From: Tetragnatha versicolor
Lineage: Eukaryota > Arthropoda > Arachnida > Araneae > Tetragnathidae
Reading direction: 5' to 3'
NCBI GenBank assembly: GCA_024610705.1
Contig: JANDEH010000012.1
Location: 10,540,001-10,604,000 of the forward strand
DNA length: 64,000 nucleotides
Shown: positions 22,485-35,099 of the stretch, in pieces
Numbering within the stretch: the stretch's first letter is position 1
Layout of the letters: every line of letters begins with the position of its first letter
Made by a program: the position numbers and the translations under genes
Notes under the pieces: generated by a model
Databases searched by the model: none
Told to the model about the DNA's origin: nothing
Seen by the model: the letters and a program-made list of their open reading frames with translations, nothing else

Positions 22485-24914
22485 ATTTTAAATTCCTAAT
22501 TATTAAATTAATTGCTAAACCTAATTAAGATACAAAAATCCTTCTTTTTGTACACTAAAACACCTCATTATCTTTGTGTTGTTAAAATGCGTCTATAAGA
22601 CATTTGAGAAAGTTGTTGGAGTTTAACAATATTTGAAATACTATGTCTCTAATGAGACTTTGGCCAGAGTTTAAATTTAGACTTGCCCAATTTTTCAGCA
22701 AAAATTAGGGTCATAATTTATTCTTAGCTAATTAAAGACCATTCAATGATGCTTGTAAATACAGGGTTGAAATCTGGTAATATCCAAGGTATTTTTAGTT
22801 AATGACAGAGAAAATAATATTGCTGATAAGTAACAATATTTCTCAAGGTTATACCTGTAGAAAATTATTTATTTATTGTGTCTTGTTTGTGAAATAATGT
22901 CCAATTAGAACAACCAGGTTATTTCTATTTCTATATTCTAGGTTATAACCATTAAATTATATTTTACTTTAATAGCTCATCAAACAACACTTGTACAATA
23001 CATTAATATTTTAGATTGGTTGAATATTTTTAGATACAGCATATTAAACGTTCTTTCACTTCTGAAATAATTTTCTAATTTATTTTTTAAATATTTTTCA
23101 AAATATAAAAATATTTAAGGCCAAATTCGTCTCGAAAAAAATTTCTTTCCTTCCATATTTTCCATAAAAAAATAAAACCCCATCTTTGTGTTCCTGAAAA
23201 AATTTATTAGTTTATTAAATTATCATTTTTAAGGATACATTTATTTACTTACATACCTACTTATTTATTTCGTTTTATACCCAAAAAGTAATTCCATTTT
23301 GAATTAATTCATTTTTAAATTCTATAGGTAATAGCGAAAAAAAATTTGATAAAAATAAATAAGATTATAATGTAATGCATTGTTGAAATCTGTGTACATG
23401 TATTGACTTTCATGATATTTATAAAAAACATGTTTGGTGAAACTTTTGTAATTGTTTTTGAAATTTAGCTACAAGCTCATTTGTTATCCATGAAACAGCA
23501 GGAATGTTAAAAACATGTATGGTAATTTTGAAATACCAATAAATTTGTTTTTATTTATTGTATATTCTTATTTTATTAAAAAGAGTTATTCCTTCCATTT
23601 GTTTTTATTTTCCACTTTTTAAGTATTTTACTGTAAGAATGGAAATTTTTCTTGACATTTATTTGAGTTAAATACTGTAAAACAGCATTTTCAGTTATAC
23701 TTACTTAAACTTAAAAAATTATTTGACCTTTGGTTCAGCAATAGATAGTAATATTTTTTCAAAGAGAAGAGTAGATAGTCATTGTTATTAACAATTAAAA
23801 GTGTAAATATGTTAAACCTTTTAAAATTTTTTATCGGTTGTAATGTAGAGCCTCGAAGCTTTTTAAAGTCGTTTGTACTTATATTAACTGATAAATATAA
23901 GACTTATCCATCAAGAGTTTGCTGCTTTTATTGCAGGTAATTGGCTGGTAACATTAGCAAGAGTTTGAAATTCATACCATTATAACCTTATTTGTTTTTA
24001 TTATTTATAAATAGTTTATTCAAGGATGAAGGTGTTGTTGGTAAATTCATTGCTTGGCTTTTAAATTTTTAACTATATTAAGTTCCTTGAAAATTATGTT
24101 AATTTATTTTCTTTCATTTTAGATTTGTGTGGGTAAATAGCTTTTACCTGATTTGAATTTATAACTGCTTTGTGTGAATTCAAATACTATCACACAGCTT
24201 TTGATTCATAAAGTTGAACTGCATCTTTCAGTTCAAGTAAGTTTTGTTTTTAGCAGTTATGCTTGAGCATGTTTCATTAAATTGTTTTGTGTAAGTATGT
24301 TATAACTTGTATATTGTATTGGATATAATTTTGTGTTTAAAAACCGTTTGTTTAAGGATACTTTTTGCTTAAATCTTTAAAATTTTTGTGTATAATATTA
24401 GTTGACCTGATTCAAGTAAGAATTGTTGCAGTGAGGGTTTTCAAAACTATTTAATCAAACTAGCTTTATAAAGATTAAATCGTGTATTATACTATTTTTA
24501 AACGTTTAAAAAATTATTATAATTTTTATTAATTTTTTAAACGTTTAAAAAATTATTATAATTTCTATTATAATGTATGATTTAGAAGTTCTTTTTAAAC
24601 AATAAAATTTTAGTTTATCCATTGGTTAAGATGAATGAATGAAACTTCGTTTTAATATTATTTCTTCCTGATTTGACTGGAAGAAGTGGAGAAAATACAT
24701 CAGATTTGTACGTATTTTTTGTAAATCTGAAACATGAAAAAAGTAAAGTTCTTAAGACAGTTTTTATATGGTAAGTTTCATTCTGAATTGCACTTGAATG
24801 GAATATATTTTTGATTAAAGTCGAAATTTTACTGTTCAATTTCTCTGTATGGGTAATTTCTTCCTTTTAAATTTTTTTAATATATTTCATATTTGTTTCA
24901 GTTTAATTTTTACT
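22485..24914 (+). other. AT-rich intron
   Basis: No finger motif. A 31-bp stretch (ttttaaacgtttaaaaaatt and following) is directly repeated at about 24495 and 24534. Acceptor-like sites (for example tttattgcag at 23937) are not followed by a finger frame. Confidence 0.45.
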
Positions 24915-25860
24915 ATATACAGGGTGTATCTGAAATGGTGCAACAAACTTTTAGGGATGATAGTACTCATCAAGACGAACAAGAATCGGTATAGAAAGGG
25001 GGGTCCCAAACCAAATCCCAGGGAGTTAAAAATGGAGCGACACCCCAAAAAAATCATTGAAAAATTCAATATGTGGAAGCACTACTATTGGTAAAAACTT
25101 AATTATGGTCTCAAAAATTGTGGTTTAATATGATCTTTAAAATTACCTCAAAAGTCTTCACTTTAAAATTTGTTTTATTATGAAAAAAGTTAAAAAACAC
25201 AAAAAAATGTGAAAACTCTGCCAAAACCTTATTTTGTATTTCGAAATCCTTTCTTTTGATTTGATAATCTGAAATATCATAGTTGAAAACCCTTAAGTCC
25301 AAAGTTTTACGCTAATACAATCAATATTAAACGCTTGAGATCCTTTTAAAGTTTGCTTTTTGGGTACGCACGCAGTTTCTTAGAGCTGTTTCCAGAACAG
25401 CTGTTAGCGCACGCAAAAAACAAACTTTAACAGGATCTCAAGCGTTTAATATTGATTGTATTTACGTGAAACTTTGGACTCAAGGGTTTTCAACTATGAT
25501 CTTTCAGATTATCAAATCAAAAGAAAGGATTTCGAAATACAAAATAAGGTTTTGGCAGAGTTTTCACATTTTTTTGTGTTTTTTAACTTTTTTCATAATA
25601 AAACAAATTTTAAAGTGAAGACTTTTGAGATAATTTTAAAGATCATACTAAACCACAATTTTTGAGACCAAGATTAAGTTTTTACCAATAGTAGTTCTTC
25701 TACAAATTGAATTTTTCAATGATTTTCTGGGGTGTCGCTCCATTTTTAACTCCCTGAGATTTGCTCTGGGACCCCCCTTTATATACCGATTCTTGTTCGT
25801 CTTGATGAGTACTATCATCCCTGAAAGTTTGTTGCACCATTTCAGATACACCCTGTATAT
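24915..25860. mobile_element. Large fold-back element, 946 bp
   Basis: Ends ATATACAGGGTGTATCTGAA and its reverse complement; the arms stay paired over roughly 450 bp each and meet near 25385. The arms contain ggggggtcccaaacca, aaatggagcgacacccc and tcaagcgtttaatattgatt. The two arms contain mirror-image frames of 60-80 codons that differ only at scattered positions; they are a by-product of the inverted repeat. A second, broken copy lies at 37033-38388. Confidence 0.9.
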
Positions 25861-26970
25861 CATATTTTTGCTGGAATCTGAAATTTTATTCATCAATTTT
25901 ACATGCCTATAATAAATTTAATTTATGTTTATATATAATCTTGGATATATCTGGAATTGTAAGAATAAACATGAATGTAACCGAATGTATTATTAAATTT
26001 ATACAGACCTAGATTATATCTGTACTTTTAGTATGTTTTGCTTCTTAAATCTACAGTTAAGTTATTTATACACTATAAGTAATTTGTGTATAAATAGTGG
26101 CATCTTCTTTTGTCTTCGACTTAGTGCCTTTCTTTTGGCTTTCTTTAACTAATGAAAAGTTTACTAAATCACAGGAGGCAAAAAATGTCGATTATGTTAA
26201 ATTAAAAACTATTTTTTTCCAAAAATTTTTAAAATGCTCTAGAAAAGGAATGCAAATACAGGCACCATTCAAAAAAGTGATCATTTAAGGTGATACGAAT
26301 AGTTAAAGAAATTTAAAACTATACAATTATGTTTTTACATTGGTAAAGGTGACATAACATGTGTATTCACTAAGATGGTATATGTTAACTAATCTAGAAT
26401 TAGTTAAAATTTTTCACACTTAATTTAAAGTTTTTTTTCATGTGTACAAGCATTTTAAAAAAAAATTTTCAGGTTAGTGACGAAATCACCTCATTTTAAA
26501 AGTTTTATGCGATGTTTTTCCAATCATGCAATCGCATATTCACTACCTCTACCAGTGATGACTTACTTCCAATGGATTTAGAGGGCTTTCTTTCCCATTG
26601 GATTGTTAACTTGTCTGAGGTTACTCTCTGCTAAAGATTGTCTTAAATACTGCTTTTGTGCATCAAACATGACAAATGTTTTTGGTCAATAGTTTTATTC
26701 ATAGCAAATAATTTACTTATGTGTAGTTAAACTAGAGTTTTTATACTGACAATAGTTAATTTAATCTAAGTGTTTAAAATAAGTGTTTGAAATATATATG
26801 TTATTAAAATACATTAATGATAGCTTGTATTATCTAGTTAGTTTTCTTTTTATATTGTAGTTTTTGTTAATGCATTTTCTGTGTTTATTTGCTCATAAAA
26901 ATGAATTTGTTTTTAGGGGTACAAAAATTGAATATAAAAAAATTATTATTGACCATTTTATTTGTTTCAG
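25861..26970 (+). other. Intron 5' of zinc-finger exon 6
   Basis: AT-rich, no repeat recognised. Two acceptors near its end read into the finger frame in phase 1: the strong tttatttgtttcag (ending 26970) and a weaker tttgtttttag (ending 26916). Confidence 0.5.
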
Positions 26971-27230
26971 ATCTCATGTTACAGTCTCAAAGGTTACGCC
27001 CTTTTGGATTTTCATTGAAACCTTTCCAGTGTGAATCCTGCTTAAAAGAGTTTACTACAGCTTATTCACTACGACGACACCAAACTATCCACAACCCAAA
27101 TTTCGAACCTTTCAAGTGTCACATGTGTACTGCTACTTTTAACTGGAGGGATAATCTTCGAGCACACGTTCTGTGCGTTCATAACTGTGAATTTTCAGCT
27201 GTCGCATTCAAGAAGAAACTCAAGAACTAA
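26971..27230 (+). CDS. Alternative 3'-terminal exon 6: paired C2H2 zinc fingers
   Basis: From the acceptor at 26970 (phase 1) to TAA at 27228-27230, about 86 residues. The short lead DLMLQSQRLRPFGFSLKPFQ precedes finger 1 (C21, C24, H37, H41), linker NPNFEPFK and finger 2 (C50, C53, H66, H71; FNWRDNLRAH). The tail contains a basic KKKLK. AATAAA hexamers at 27259-27264 and 27276-27281, only 29-51 bases after the stop, make this the clearest terminal exon of the set. The weaker acceptor at 26916 would add 18 in-frame residues (GVQKLNIKKLLLTILFVS), whose composition looks intronic. Confidence 0.9.
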
Positions 27231-27810
27231 CACAATTTAGTCTGATAAAATGAGACTTAATAAATTCTTTTTTAAAATAAAACACTTTTATTTTTCCAGT
27301 AGGACTATACTTCTATTTCATTTAACGTTTCCATCCAAATAAATATTTTTTTAGAAGTTAAAAGACATCTTGAAATTAAGAAATACTTATTCGGAAGTTT
27401 GCCTTTCCTAAAAAAAAATTTTTTTGTCTTTTTTAATCTTAAAAAATTATATCGTTTGTGTCATAAAATCATCACTGTTTTTGAATGAATTAATTTTATT
27501 AACACAATTTCCCTTTGGATATTTATAACCAATAACAGGAAATCTATTCGATATTGAATGCTGGAAATTTTGTACTGTTATTAGGATTAATGTTACTTCC
27601 CCTGGATTCAAATATCAAACAGAGCAAATAGGTTCTGGATTCTGCGTGTTTATATCAAGATAGTTATAAAAAGCATTTACTCTTGTCAGATAAGCAATTT
27701 AAATTAATTGTGATAAATATATCTAAAAATTTAATTCCCTAAAATAATAGCTCTACATTTAATGTTATCGTGATTTTACGTTAAGTTCAAATTTTATATT
27801 TATTTAATTT
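27231..27810 (+). other. Short 3' UTR of exon 6, then AT-rich spacer
   Basis: Two AATAAA signals lie within 51 bases of the stop. Beyond them the sequence is AT-rich, up to the repeat block that opens the transposon-dense zone. Confidence 0.5.
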
Positions 27811-28684
27811 ACCCTGCTCGCTATCGCTCACCAACCCCCAGAACTGCTTTGCATTTCTTTTCAGATCGCTTCGCGATCTTAGCGAGCAGAGCTCGCTTGT
27901 TTCATCTCAACAATCCAGCACAACCCAGGCTAGTCGGCTTAGTTAATGCTCCTTTGATACCTAAACTACTTATATCTCTAGATTATCAATAATTTAATTC
28001 GAATCATTCCCCGAAGTTATCAAAATAAAACTGTTTCTGAAATATTCCATCTCTACACTTCGATTCTTCTTTCTTGAATTATTTAATCGAAATTTTTTTA
28101 AATATCCAGGAAGTGTACTAATTTACTAATTATCATAAACACACTTAGAGAAAAAACAAACATTTAAGAAACTTTTAAATTTATAATATGCACGTGTATA
28201 TCTAGTGACTCTTCGGAAATAAAAGAAATCAGACTCGTAAAAATAGGCTGTTTCCCTAGTGAACGACCAGATAGAGAAGAAGACCAGAAAGAATACCGGA
28301 AAAGTGTCAAATATTTCGAATTACTCCAAAACTGATTCGAAATTCAAAAGAAGTGCAACGAGGTGCAAAACTTCATACCTAAGAATATGTGTCTGCAAAA
28401 AATCATGTTTCTGCTTGTAAATATATTTTTCTGGGGGCGAACTCGCAGCAGAAAAAAATAATCTTCGACTTTGAAATTAAATAACTCCAGAACTAATTAT
28501 CAAATTAATTAGGTTTTGAAACGAAAATGACCATCATGCATTTGTCTACCAATGGTCAAAATGTAATAATATTCCTTCAAATAGTTTTTGCGTAGTAAGA
28601 GTCCCCCCCCAAAGTGTTCAAAAATAAAATTTTCAAAATCAGCGGTGACGGCGGCGGTCACTGTTACTTTTTTTAATATAGAGA
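27811..28684 (+). mobile_element. Interspersed element with CCCTGCTCGCTATCGCTC start
   Basis: The first about 90 bp match the copy at 61956-62755 (ctgctcgctatcgctc, then ccaaccccc and aactgct) and contain the hairpin gatcgcttcgcgatc. It ends in an A/T run with tatagagagact. No protein. A SINE- or RTE-derived repeat is likely, but I cannot name the family. Confidence 0.6.
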
Positions 28685-29310
28685 GACTAGCTGTTATACC
28701 CAGCCTTGCACGGGTGGGGTGTATAAAGTTAAATTCATTTTTTTAAGTTTTCTTAAAATACATTTATAATTTTGTAAATTAGCAATATTACAAATCATCC
28801 CGGTATCCCAGGCGCCTCTTTCCTATCCCGGTGTTCCCGGTAATTTTCTAATCCCGGTGTTCTCGGTAATTTTTCCTATCCCGGTGGTCCCGGTAATTTT
28901 TCTAATCCCGGCGTTCCCGGTAATTTTCCTATCCCGATGTTTCCGCTAATTTTTCAATCCCGGTGTTCTTGTCACTTTTTACAATCACGATGTTCCTCAT
29001 AATGTTTAATATTTTTATTTATATAGAGATTAATAAAATTGCCTAGTAACTATACAACACTGGTACTAAAGTTTCCTATTATTGGCTTGCATGACTGGTA
29101 AAACAGGTTTTCAAACACGGAAAAATAAGTGAAAAAAGCAGGAAAAATGGGAAAAAAAAGAATGAAGGACTGATTTTCTCTTTATAAGCTACATTATTGT
29201 AAAATTTCATTAAAATCCATTCAGTAGTTTTTGCGTGAAAGAGTAACAAACACACACTCACACACACATAATCACAAACTTTCACAATTATAATAGAAGT
29301 AGGAAGTAGG
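28685..29310 (+). mobile_element. Interspersed element with GCACGGGT head and internal minisatellite
   Basis: Starts tagctgttatacccagcctt and gcacgggtgggg, and ends with tccattcagtagtttttgcg, aaagagtaacaaacacac and tataatagaagtagg, a 3' end widespread in arthropod short retroelements. The middle is a minisatellite (separate entry). Directly abuts the previous element. Confidence 0.65.
28798..29001 (+). repeat. Minisatellite, about 30-bp unit
   Basis: About seven diverged units with the core ATCCCGGTGTTCCCGGTAAT separated by tttttcta-like spacers. Identity falls towards the right end. It is not a CRISPR array: the spacers are near-identical and short. Confidence 0.8.
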
Positions 29311-31551
29311 ATATGTATCTAATAAAATATTCAATCACACAATATAGTTCTAGTTTTGTGGATAGTGTTTGTGTGAATAGAATAGTGGAGTAGTGTTTTT
29401 AAGTAAAACGTTGGAGAGAAATTTTTACTACAACATAACTATTTTTTAACCTTGGTTCAAACTAAAATATTTACGAGAATTTATTTAAAGTGATTTTAAT
29501 TGGTCCAACTTAGAGGCAATGATCTATCAGATTTTTAATTGCGATTTGCATTAAATTAATTTCCTCATAGATCATGAAGCCTGTTCATGATTTTTTTAAT
29601 AAACCTAGTCTGGTCATAAAAATAAGCCTTCTAAGTATTTAAATAACAAATATATAATATGTTCTCCTGTTCTTTTTCTTCACAGAGCACAAAATATTCT
29701 TCAATACCTTTTCAATTTACCGAAAATTTTTAGTTTTTTTTAAATTCCTGTTAATTTTCACACCGCCTCGGTAATTTTGGTATTTGTAATAGTACTGAGA
29801 AATTAATAGTTGGGCAGCAGGACTTCTATTAAAATTAATACTTCGAATTCATAAATTCACAGTAGATTAACGAAATCAATCACAAGTCTTGGAAACTTGG
29901 AAAAGTTGTTTCCTAATATTTCACCACGACCAATCCCAAGAACACGCAATGATTTCGGAATGTTTACCACGGTTCAAGGTTAGATTTGGATTTCTTTGTG
30001 CTACATTTCCCCCTAGGAATTTTTTATGAGGGTTCTTAACCGTTTTCTATTTTGGTAGGGAAGGTGGGAAGGGGGGGTGGATTTCTCTCTCTTGTTAACG
30101 AAATTTTCCGTGAGTAAAAGCATCTTTATAAAAGAAATGAGGAGCATCAAAGAAATTTTATCACACGAAGCTCGTTATGGGTGGAGATTTAAATCAGTGA
30201 AATGAGTATTATTTGATTTGTGATGGAACGTTGTTGAGAATGCTGTTTTACTAAAGCATTTTTTTCTCCATAAAAATTGATCGGGAGGCGTATGTAAGGG
30301 GCGGTGCCTTGTTAGACCAATGGAAGTTAGCGCCTGATCTTTTATTTACGCAGTACGCTGCACCCAGTGGTTAAATTATTTTACAGAACAGGAGGAATGA
30401 TAGGGGTGAATTTCCTCAAATAAATTCAGCGAAAATTTATATTTTTAAATAATTTTTATTTTCCCATATCAATAACAGCTCCCTACCCATGTTTTGCACA
30501 AGCAATAAACGCAATAAAAATATTTGAACAAGTAGCTATTCTTTTTGGCTCCATGATTAATTTACGTAGATTCTCAAGTCATATAATAACTTAACATTTT
30601 TTCAGAATATTTCCCTCTAAAATAATTTTTATAATTTGTTTATTAAGTATTAAATTAAAATATATTATCAGGCAGCATACCAGCATATGAACTTCTCAAT
30701 CTTAATTCTTAACTATATTGAACCAAAATAAAAAATTACAAATCCTCATGGTTTGTGACATGCAAAGTCCTGCTGATGTTAGTGAAATTTAAAAGAACAT
30801 AACGTAGAATCAGATTAAATGAGTTCAGTATTTTCCCACAATTTCATACAGTGGTGGCTTGTCACTGGCCAAAGCGTTTCACCCGATGGGGGAAGCCAGA
30901 GTATAGCAGGGAAAACACCTGGACTTGTGTGTACCTTTACGCTTATGTTAATTCTTAAATACCACTATTATCACACAATTAATTAATTAAAAAGTTATTT
31001 TTATACCCACAACCAGGAAACATTATTAAGATATTTAAAAGTTATTTTTATACCCACAACCAGGAAACATTATTAAGATATTTCAAATTAAAAAATTAGA
31101 ACCATTGAGATTCGGTGGGTTCAACGGTACTGAGAGGGCAATAGACCCATGGTTCAGGCTTGTTGTGTGTATTTAATTTTGTTAGTGGAAAATTCTTCTT
31201 GGGAATATGGAATCCAGGATTAAAATAACAGTTTTTATTCTTTTGCGAAATCGAAAAAATATCAGGGACTGCCAACTGACCAGGCAACACTGGCAGCGGA
31301 AACTGGGAGATAAAAAGTATAAAAGTATCAGCTTCGCTGGCTTGATTTCTTTTTCTCGTAAAACCCCCTGGAATCTTGAGCTTCTTTCAAGATAATTTTC
31401 TTCCTTTCAGACATCAGAATATTTGGGAACAAAATTTCGTAAACATCCATATTTTAAGAAGTCTCAAAAGACGCTTAAGTCTCAACGCATTGGAAAACAG
31501 TTCGTAATTTTTTTATGATTGTATCTCTGCTGTACGTGCCATTATGGTCTA
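29311..31551 (+). other. Spacer of mixed composition
   Basis: No gene or finger motif. It includes G-runs near 30060 and a 47-bp tandem duplication (separate entry). Short frames at 31096-31395 overlap on opposite strands and look random. Confidence 0.4.
30990..31083. repeat. Exact two-copy tandem repeat, 47-bp unit
   Basis: The unit begins aaaagttatttttataccc and includes acaaccaggaaac; copies are 30990-31036 and 31037-31083. The identity of the copies indicates a recent slippage or duplication. Confidence 0.9.
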
Positions 31552-33182
31552 AGAGCTGGATGCAAATTTTGGGAATGATAAGGTGCACGAGATATTTCAC
31601 CTGGAACAGATTCGATTGATGATGGGAAAACTTATGTCACCAACGCCAGAAGGCGGAGTGGAAGCTTTCAGTGTGAAAGGGGGGGGGTCGAACATGCAAA
31701 CAGCGCGCAGTCCCTTGCGACAGAGATTTTGAGGAAATCGGTTGAAAATTTGCACAGTTTAAGGAGAGTGTGAATAAAAGATAATGTAGCATTCTCAAAA
31801 GTATAAGTGGTGTTTTAAGGGTCGTAGAGAACTAAACGAATTTTCGAATGTTTATATGAATGATCTGTACGGCCGACGAGGTGCAAGGCTGGACATAGGC
31901 TTAATGTATTGAAGAATGTTAGTAAAAGTTAGGGTTGGATCCTAGCAGAGCCCACACCCTGCCAAAAATGGCGATAATTCCGCCATATTGGTAACCCTAC
32001 TTTAACACACTAGATGGCGCTTGGCGCCATCTTGTTCTGGTTTGGCGGTTTATTTTGGTATATCGCTAAGGGTGTGGGCTCTCCTAGGATTTTACCAAAG
32101 TTAGGGTAACACTCCCAGAAGACTAAGTGGAAGACAAAGGGTGGCCAGAAGTCACCAAAGGTGCAGAAAAATCTTAAAACCCGAATCATTCGGAAACTTC
32201 TGGCTGTTTGCATATGTGTAGCTGATATATAGAACAAACTATATGCAAACAGCCAGAAGTCTAAGTGGAAGCGTTCTGGACATATTCAGGCGCGAAGTAC
32301 AAAACCGAATAAAAGCGCGCGGTCCCTTGCGACAGAAATTTTGCAGAAATTGGTTGAAAATTTTCACAGTTTTAGGAGAGTGTGAATAAAAGATAATGTA
32401 GCATTCTCAACAGTATAAGTTGTGTTTTAAGGGTTGTAGGAAACTAACGAATTTTCCAATGTTTATATATAACAAATGACTTACAACACATAACTTTTCT
32501 CTTGCAACAATGACTAATAATACGCTAAAAACCACGCTAACAATGACTTTATATTTATTAGCGTATTATTAGTCATTGTTGCAAGAGAATTGCTTTTATT
32601 CAGTTTTTTACTTCGCGCCTGAATATCTCCCGAACGCTTCCACTTAGACTTCTGGCTGTTTGCATATAGTTTTTTCTATATGTCAGCTATACATATGCAA
32701 ACAGCCAGAAGTTTCCGAATGATTCGGGTTTTAATATTTATCTGCACCTTTGGTGACTTCTGGCCACCCTTTGTCTTCCACTTAGTCTTCTGGGAGTGTT
32801 ACCCTAACTTTTACTAACATTCTTCAATACATTAAGCCTATGTCCAGCCTTGCACCTCGTCGGCCGTACAGATCATTCATATAAACATTCGAAAATTCGT
32901 TTAGTTCTCTACGACCCTTAAAACACCACTTATACTTTTGAGAATGCTACATTATCTTTTATTCACACTCTCCTTAAACTGTGCAAATTTTCAACCGATT
33001 TCCTCAAAATCTCTGTCGCAAGGGACCGCGCGCTGTTTGCATGTTCGACCCCCCCTTTCACACTGAAAGCTTCCACTCCGCCTTCTGGCGTTGGTGACAT
33101 AAGCTTTCCCATCATCAATCGAATCTGTTCCAGGTGAAATATCTCGTGCACCTTATCATTCCCAAAATTTGCATCCAGCTCT
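31552..33182. mobile_element. Giant fold-back element, 1.63 kb
   Basis: The arms start agagctggatgcaaattttg and stay nearly identical inward for several hundred bases (gatctgtacggccgacgagg; ggctggacataggcttaatg). They carry secondary palindromes built from ctggctgtttgcatatg and, near the centre, from aatgactaataatacgctaa. A 164-bp MITE sits only in the left arm (31935-32098). The outer part of each arm has an open frame beginning ELDANFGNDKVHEIFHLEQI of at least 40 codons. Confidence 0.85.
31935..32098. mobile_element. 164-bp MITE nested in the left fold-back arm
   Basis: Flanked by an exact 8-bp duplication agttaggg (31927-31934, 32099-32106). The right arm of the host fold-back reads through the same point without it (uninterrupted gttagggtaacac), which proves the insertion. 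Termini: TTGGATCCTAGCAGAGCCCA and, reversed, TTGGTAAAATCCTAGGAGAG, which align with a four-base gap. Confidence 0.92.
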
Positions 33183-33647
33183 CAGGCTATTAGGGATAAT
33201 TATTAATTGTATGTAGTTTTTTTAGTTAAAACCTAATAAAATATTATTAGCATCAAAAACGGAAATAATCTGGAAAATTTGATGTGTTTAATTGTTCAGA
33301 TAAGAATATTCTGTTTACAAAAGTCAAAAGAGGAATGACCTTTTTCTATAAATAAAAGAACGATAACCTTATTCATAACTTTGGTTATTTTATAATAGGA
33401 TTGGAATTTAAAGGTGTGAGAGATTAGACCATTTAAAGTAAAATGTAGATTTCAATCTTTATTATAAAATGAAAGTTCCCATTTTGAAAGTTTTGAACGC
33501 CCAAGTAAAAAATAAGGGGATTGAATGCAGTTTGAAAAATTAAGGACAAGTCTGTGTGTAAAAGGTGGTGATTCACCACCGCTAGATCTTATTTATTGAT
33601 GGGGTAAAAAGGAGGGGTATTTAATAATCTTAAACAATGTTTCAGGA

Positions 33648-33898
33648 ATAAAACTTCGGTTTTCCGGGCAAGTTGGCCGTATTCTAGAAGATGCAAAGTT
33701 TCCATACTGACTAAGATGTCGAAGTCAATACATAAAAGAAACAAATAAAGAAATATATTAAACTTTCCACTGAAGATGACCCCCGCAGCTGGGGTTGAAA
33801 CATTTGGAAACTTAACATCTTCTAGAATACGGCCAACTTGCCCGGTAAACCGAAGTTTTATTTACGATTCCGGCCGTAGAAGCCCTACGCAGTTTTAT
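33648..33898. mobile_element. 251-bp inverted-repeat element with 13-bp target duplication
   Basis: The 13-bp direct repeat caatgtttcagga flanks it (33635-33647, 33899-33911), long for a DNA transposon but normal for retroelement insertion. Inside are 47-bp inverted arms (aaaacttcggttttccgggc and complement). The loop side has CTGAAGATGACCCCCGCAGC followed by tggggttgaaac, a hammerhead-like core with one extra base between the core and stem II. A non-autonomous Penelope-like relic is the best guess. Confidence 0.6.
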
Positions 33899-33911
33899 CA
33901 ATGTTTCAGGA

Positions 33912-35099
33912 GTTTTCTTTCCCTTAAAGTTTTTTAATGATTAAATTTGAAAAAAATTATGACACAAAGTTATAAGCGTATTTAAAGGGTAACATGGGAA
34001 CATTTTTTTTTCAAAGAAGAGTAAAATATAGTATAATAAATAATTTCATGATCTGTCACAAAATATATTTAATTCACAACTGTTGAAATCTATTTAAACG
34101 GGATCAGTAGACGGTTTGAAATATCTGTAAGTCATCTTTATCAGCTCTTCGATTTTATTAAGTGAGTTTATATTTCAGATTTTAGGTCATTTCTCAGAAG
34201 TAAAAGAACGTTAGTTCTTATAATCAGATATAAACCATAGCAATTTAACACTCATATTAAGCTGACTCCTGTGATAGACTACTTATAAAGAGGCTCGTCA
34301 TTAATCTGAAACAAATAAATAAATGGAAAATATCCTCTAAAGTAAAATCCAACGTTGAGTGAAGTCGAAGTTCTACAGAAGACATGAAATGCAAAAAACT
34401 TCATTCAATAGAAACTGATCCCTCCTGATCTGGTCCAATAGGAATCTTATGAGTTCCGTGCTGTGAGCACTCCGCTTTTCTAATTTGAGGAAGGAAGAGT
34501 GTTCACTCTCTTTAACTTTCATTCGAGAACAAAACGAAAGTTTATTTGAATTTCATCGCTTGACTGGCAGTGCAATCTTGAGTAGGATGTGCCGAAATAA
34601 ATGAAGCACTCGGGAATGATGGTGGACACACCTGGCGTAGATTGGGAAAATGCCCTACAGGTCGATGCCAAATTGGGTCATGGGGCTCTTTAGGGGAGCC
34701 CTGATGCTATTAAGAGTTTGTACCTTCAATTTATTCTCCATCATTTCGGTGGTCACTTTCATTCCTTCCTTTTATAACCAAGAAGACTAAGATATGAAGG
34801 AAATTCCAAATGGAATTTTTTAAAATAGAGGTAATTATATTTAGATTGAGAACAGATCCAGGTCTAATTCCTCTGGGTGGCACCATCAGGAAATTTTAAA
34901 TAATCTTTTTTATTAAATTTAAAATAATTGAAGAATTTAAAAATATTGAAGGGTTATATTATTTTCTATCCATAAAGCTACACATTAAAGCATTTCAAAG
35001 ATATGCCTTTAAAATATTTTTTTAATAAGTTATATGACAAAAAAACCAAGCTTAATTTGCTTTTAAATTCTGAAGTTTCAAATGAGAATATAAACATGT
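33912..35099. other. Spacer, nothing recognised
   Basis: Mixed composition. The stretch near 34560-34720 is less AT-rich (ggtcgatgccaaattgggtc) but has no sustained frame on either strand. Confidence 0.4.

Noticed and set aside
25111..25665. Two mirrored frames of 63-69 codons beginning near VFNYD
   Set aside because: They are the same sequence read from the two arms of the 24915-25860 fold-back; low-complexity Phe/Lys/Asn content and no motif.
28798..29001. Regular repeats considered as a CRISPR array
   Set aside because: Units are imperfect, spacers are not unique and the context is eukaryotic; it is a minisatellite.
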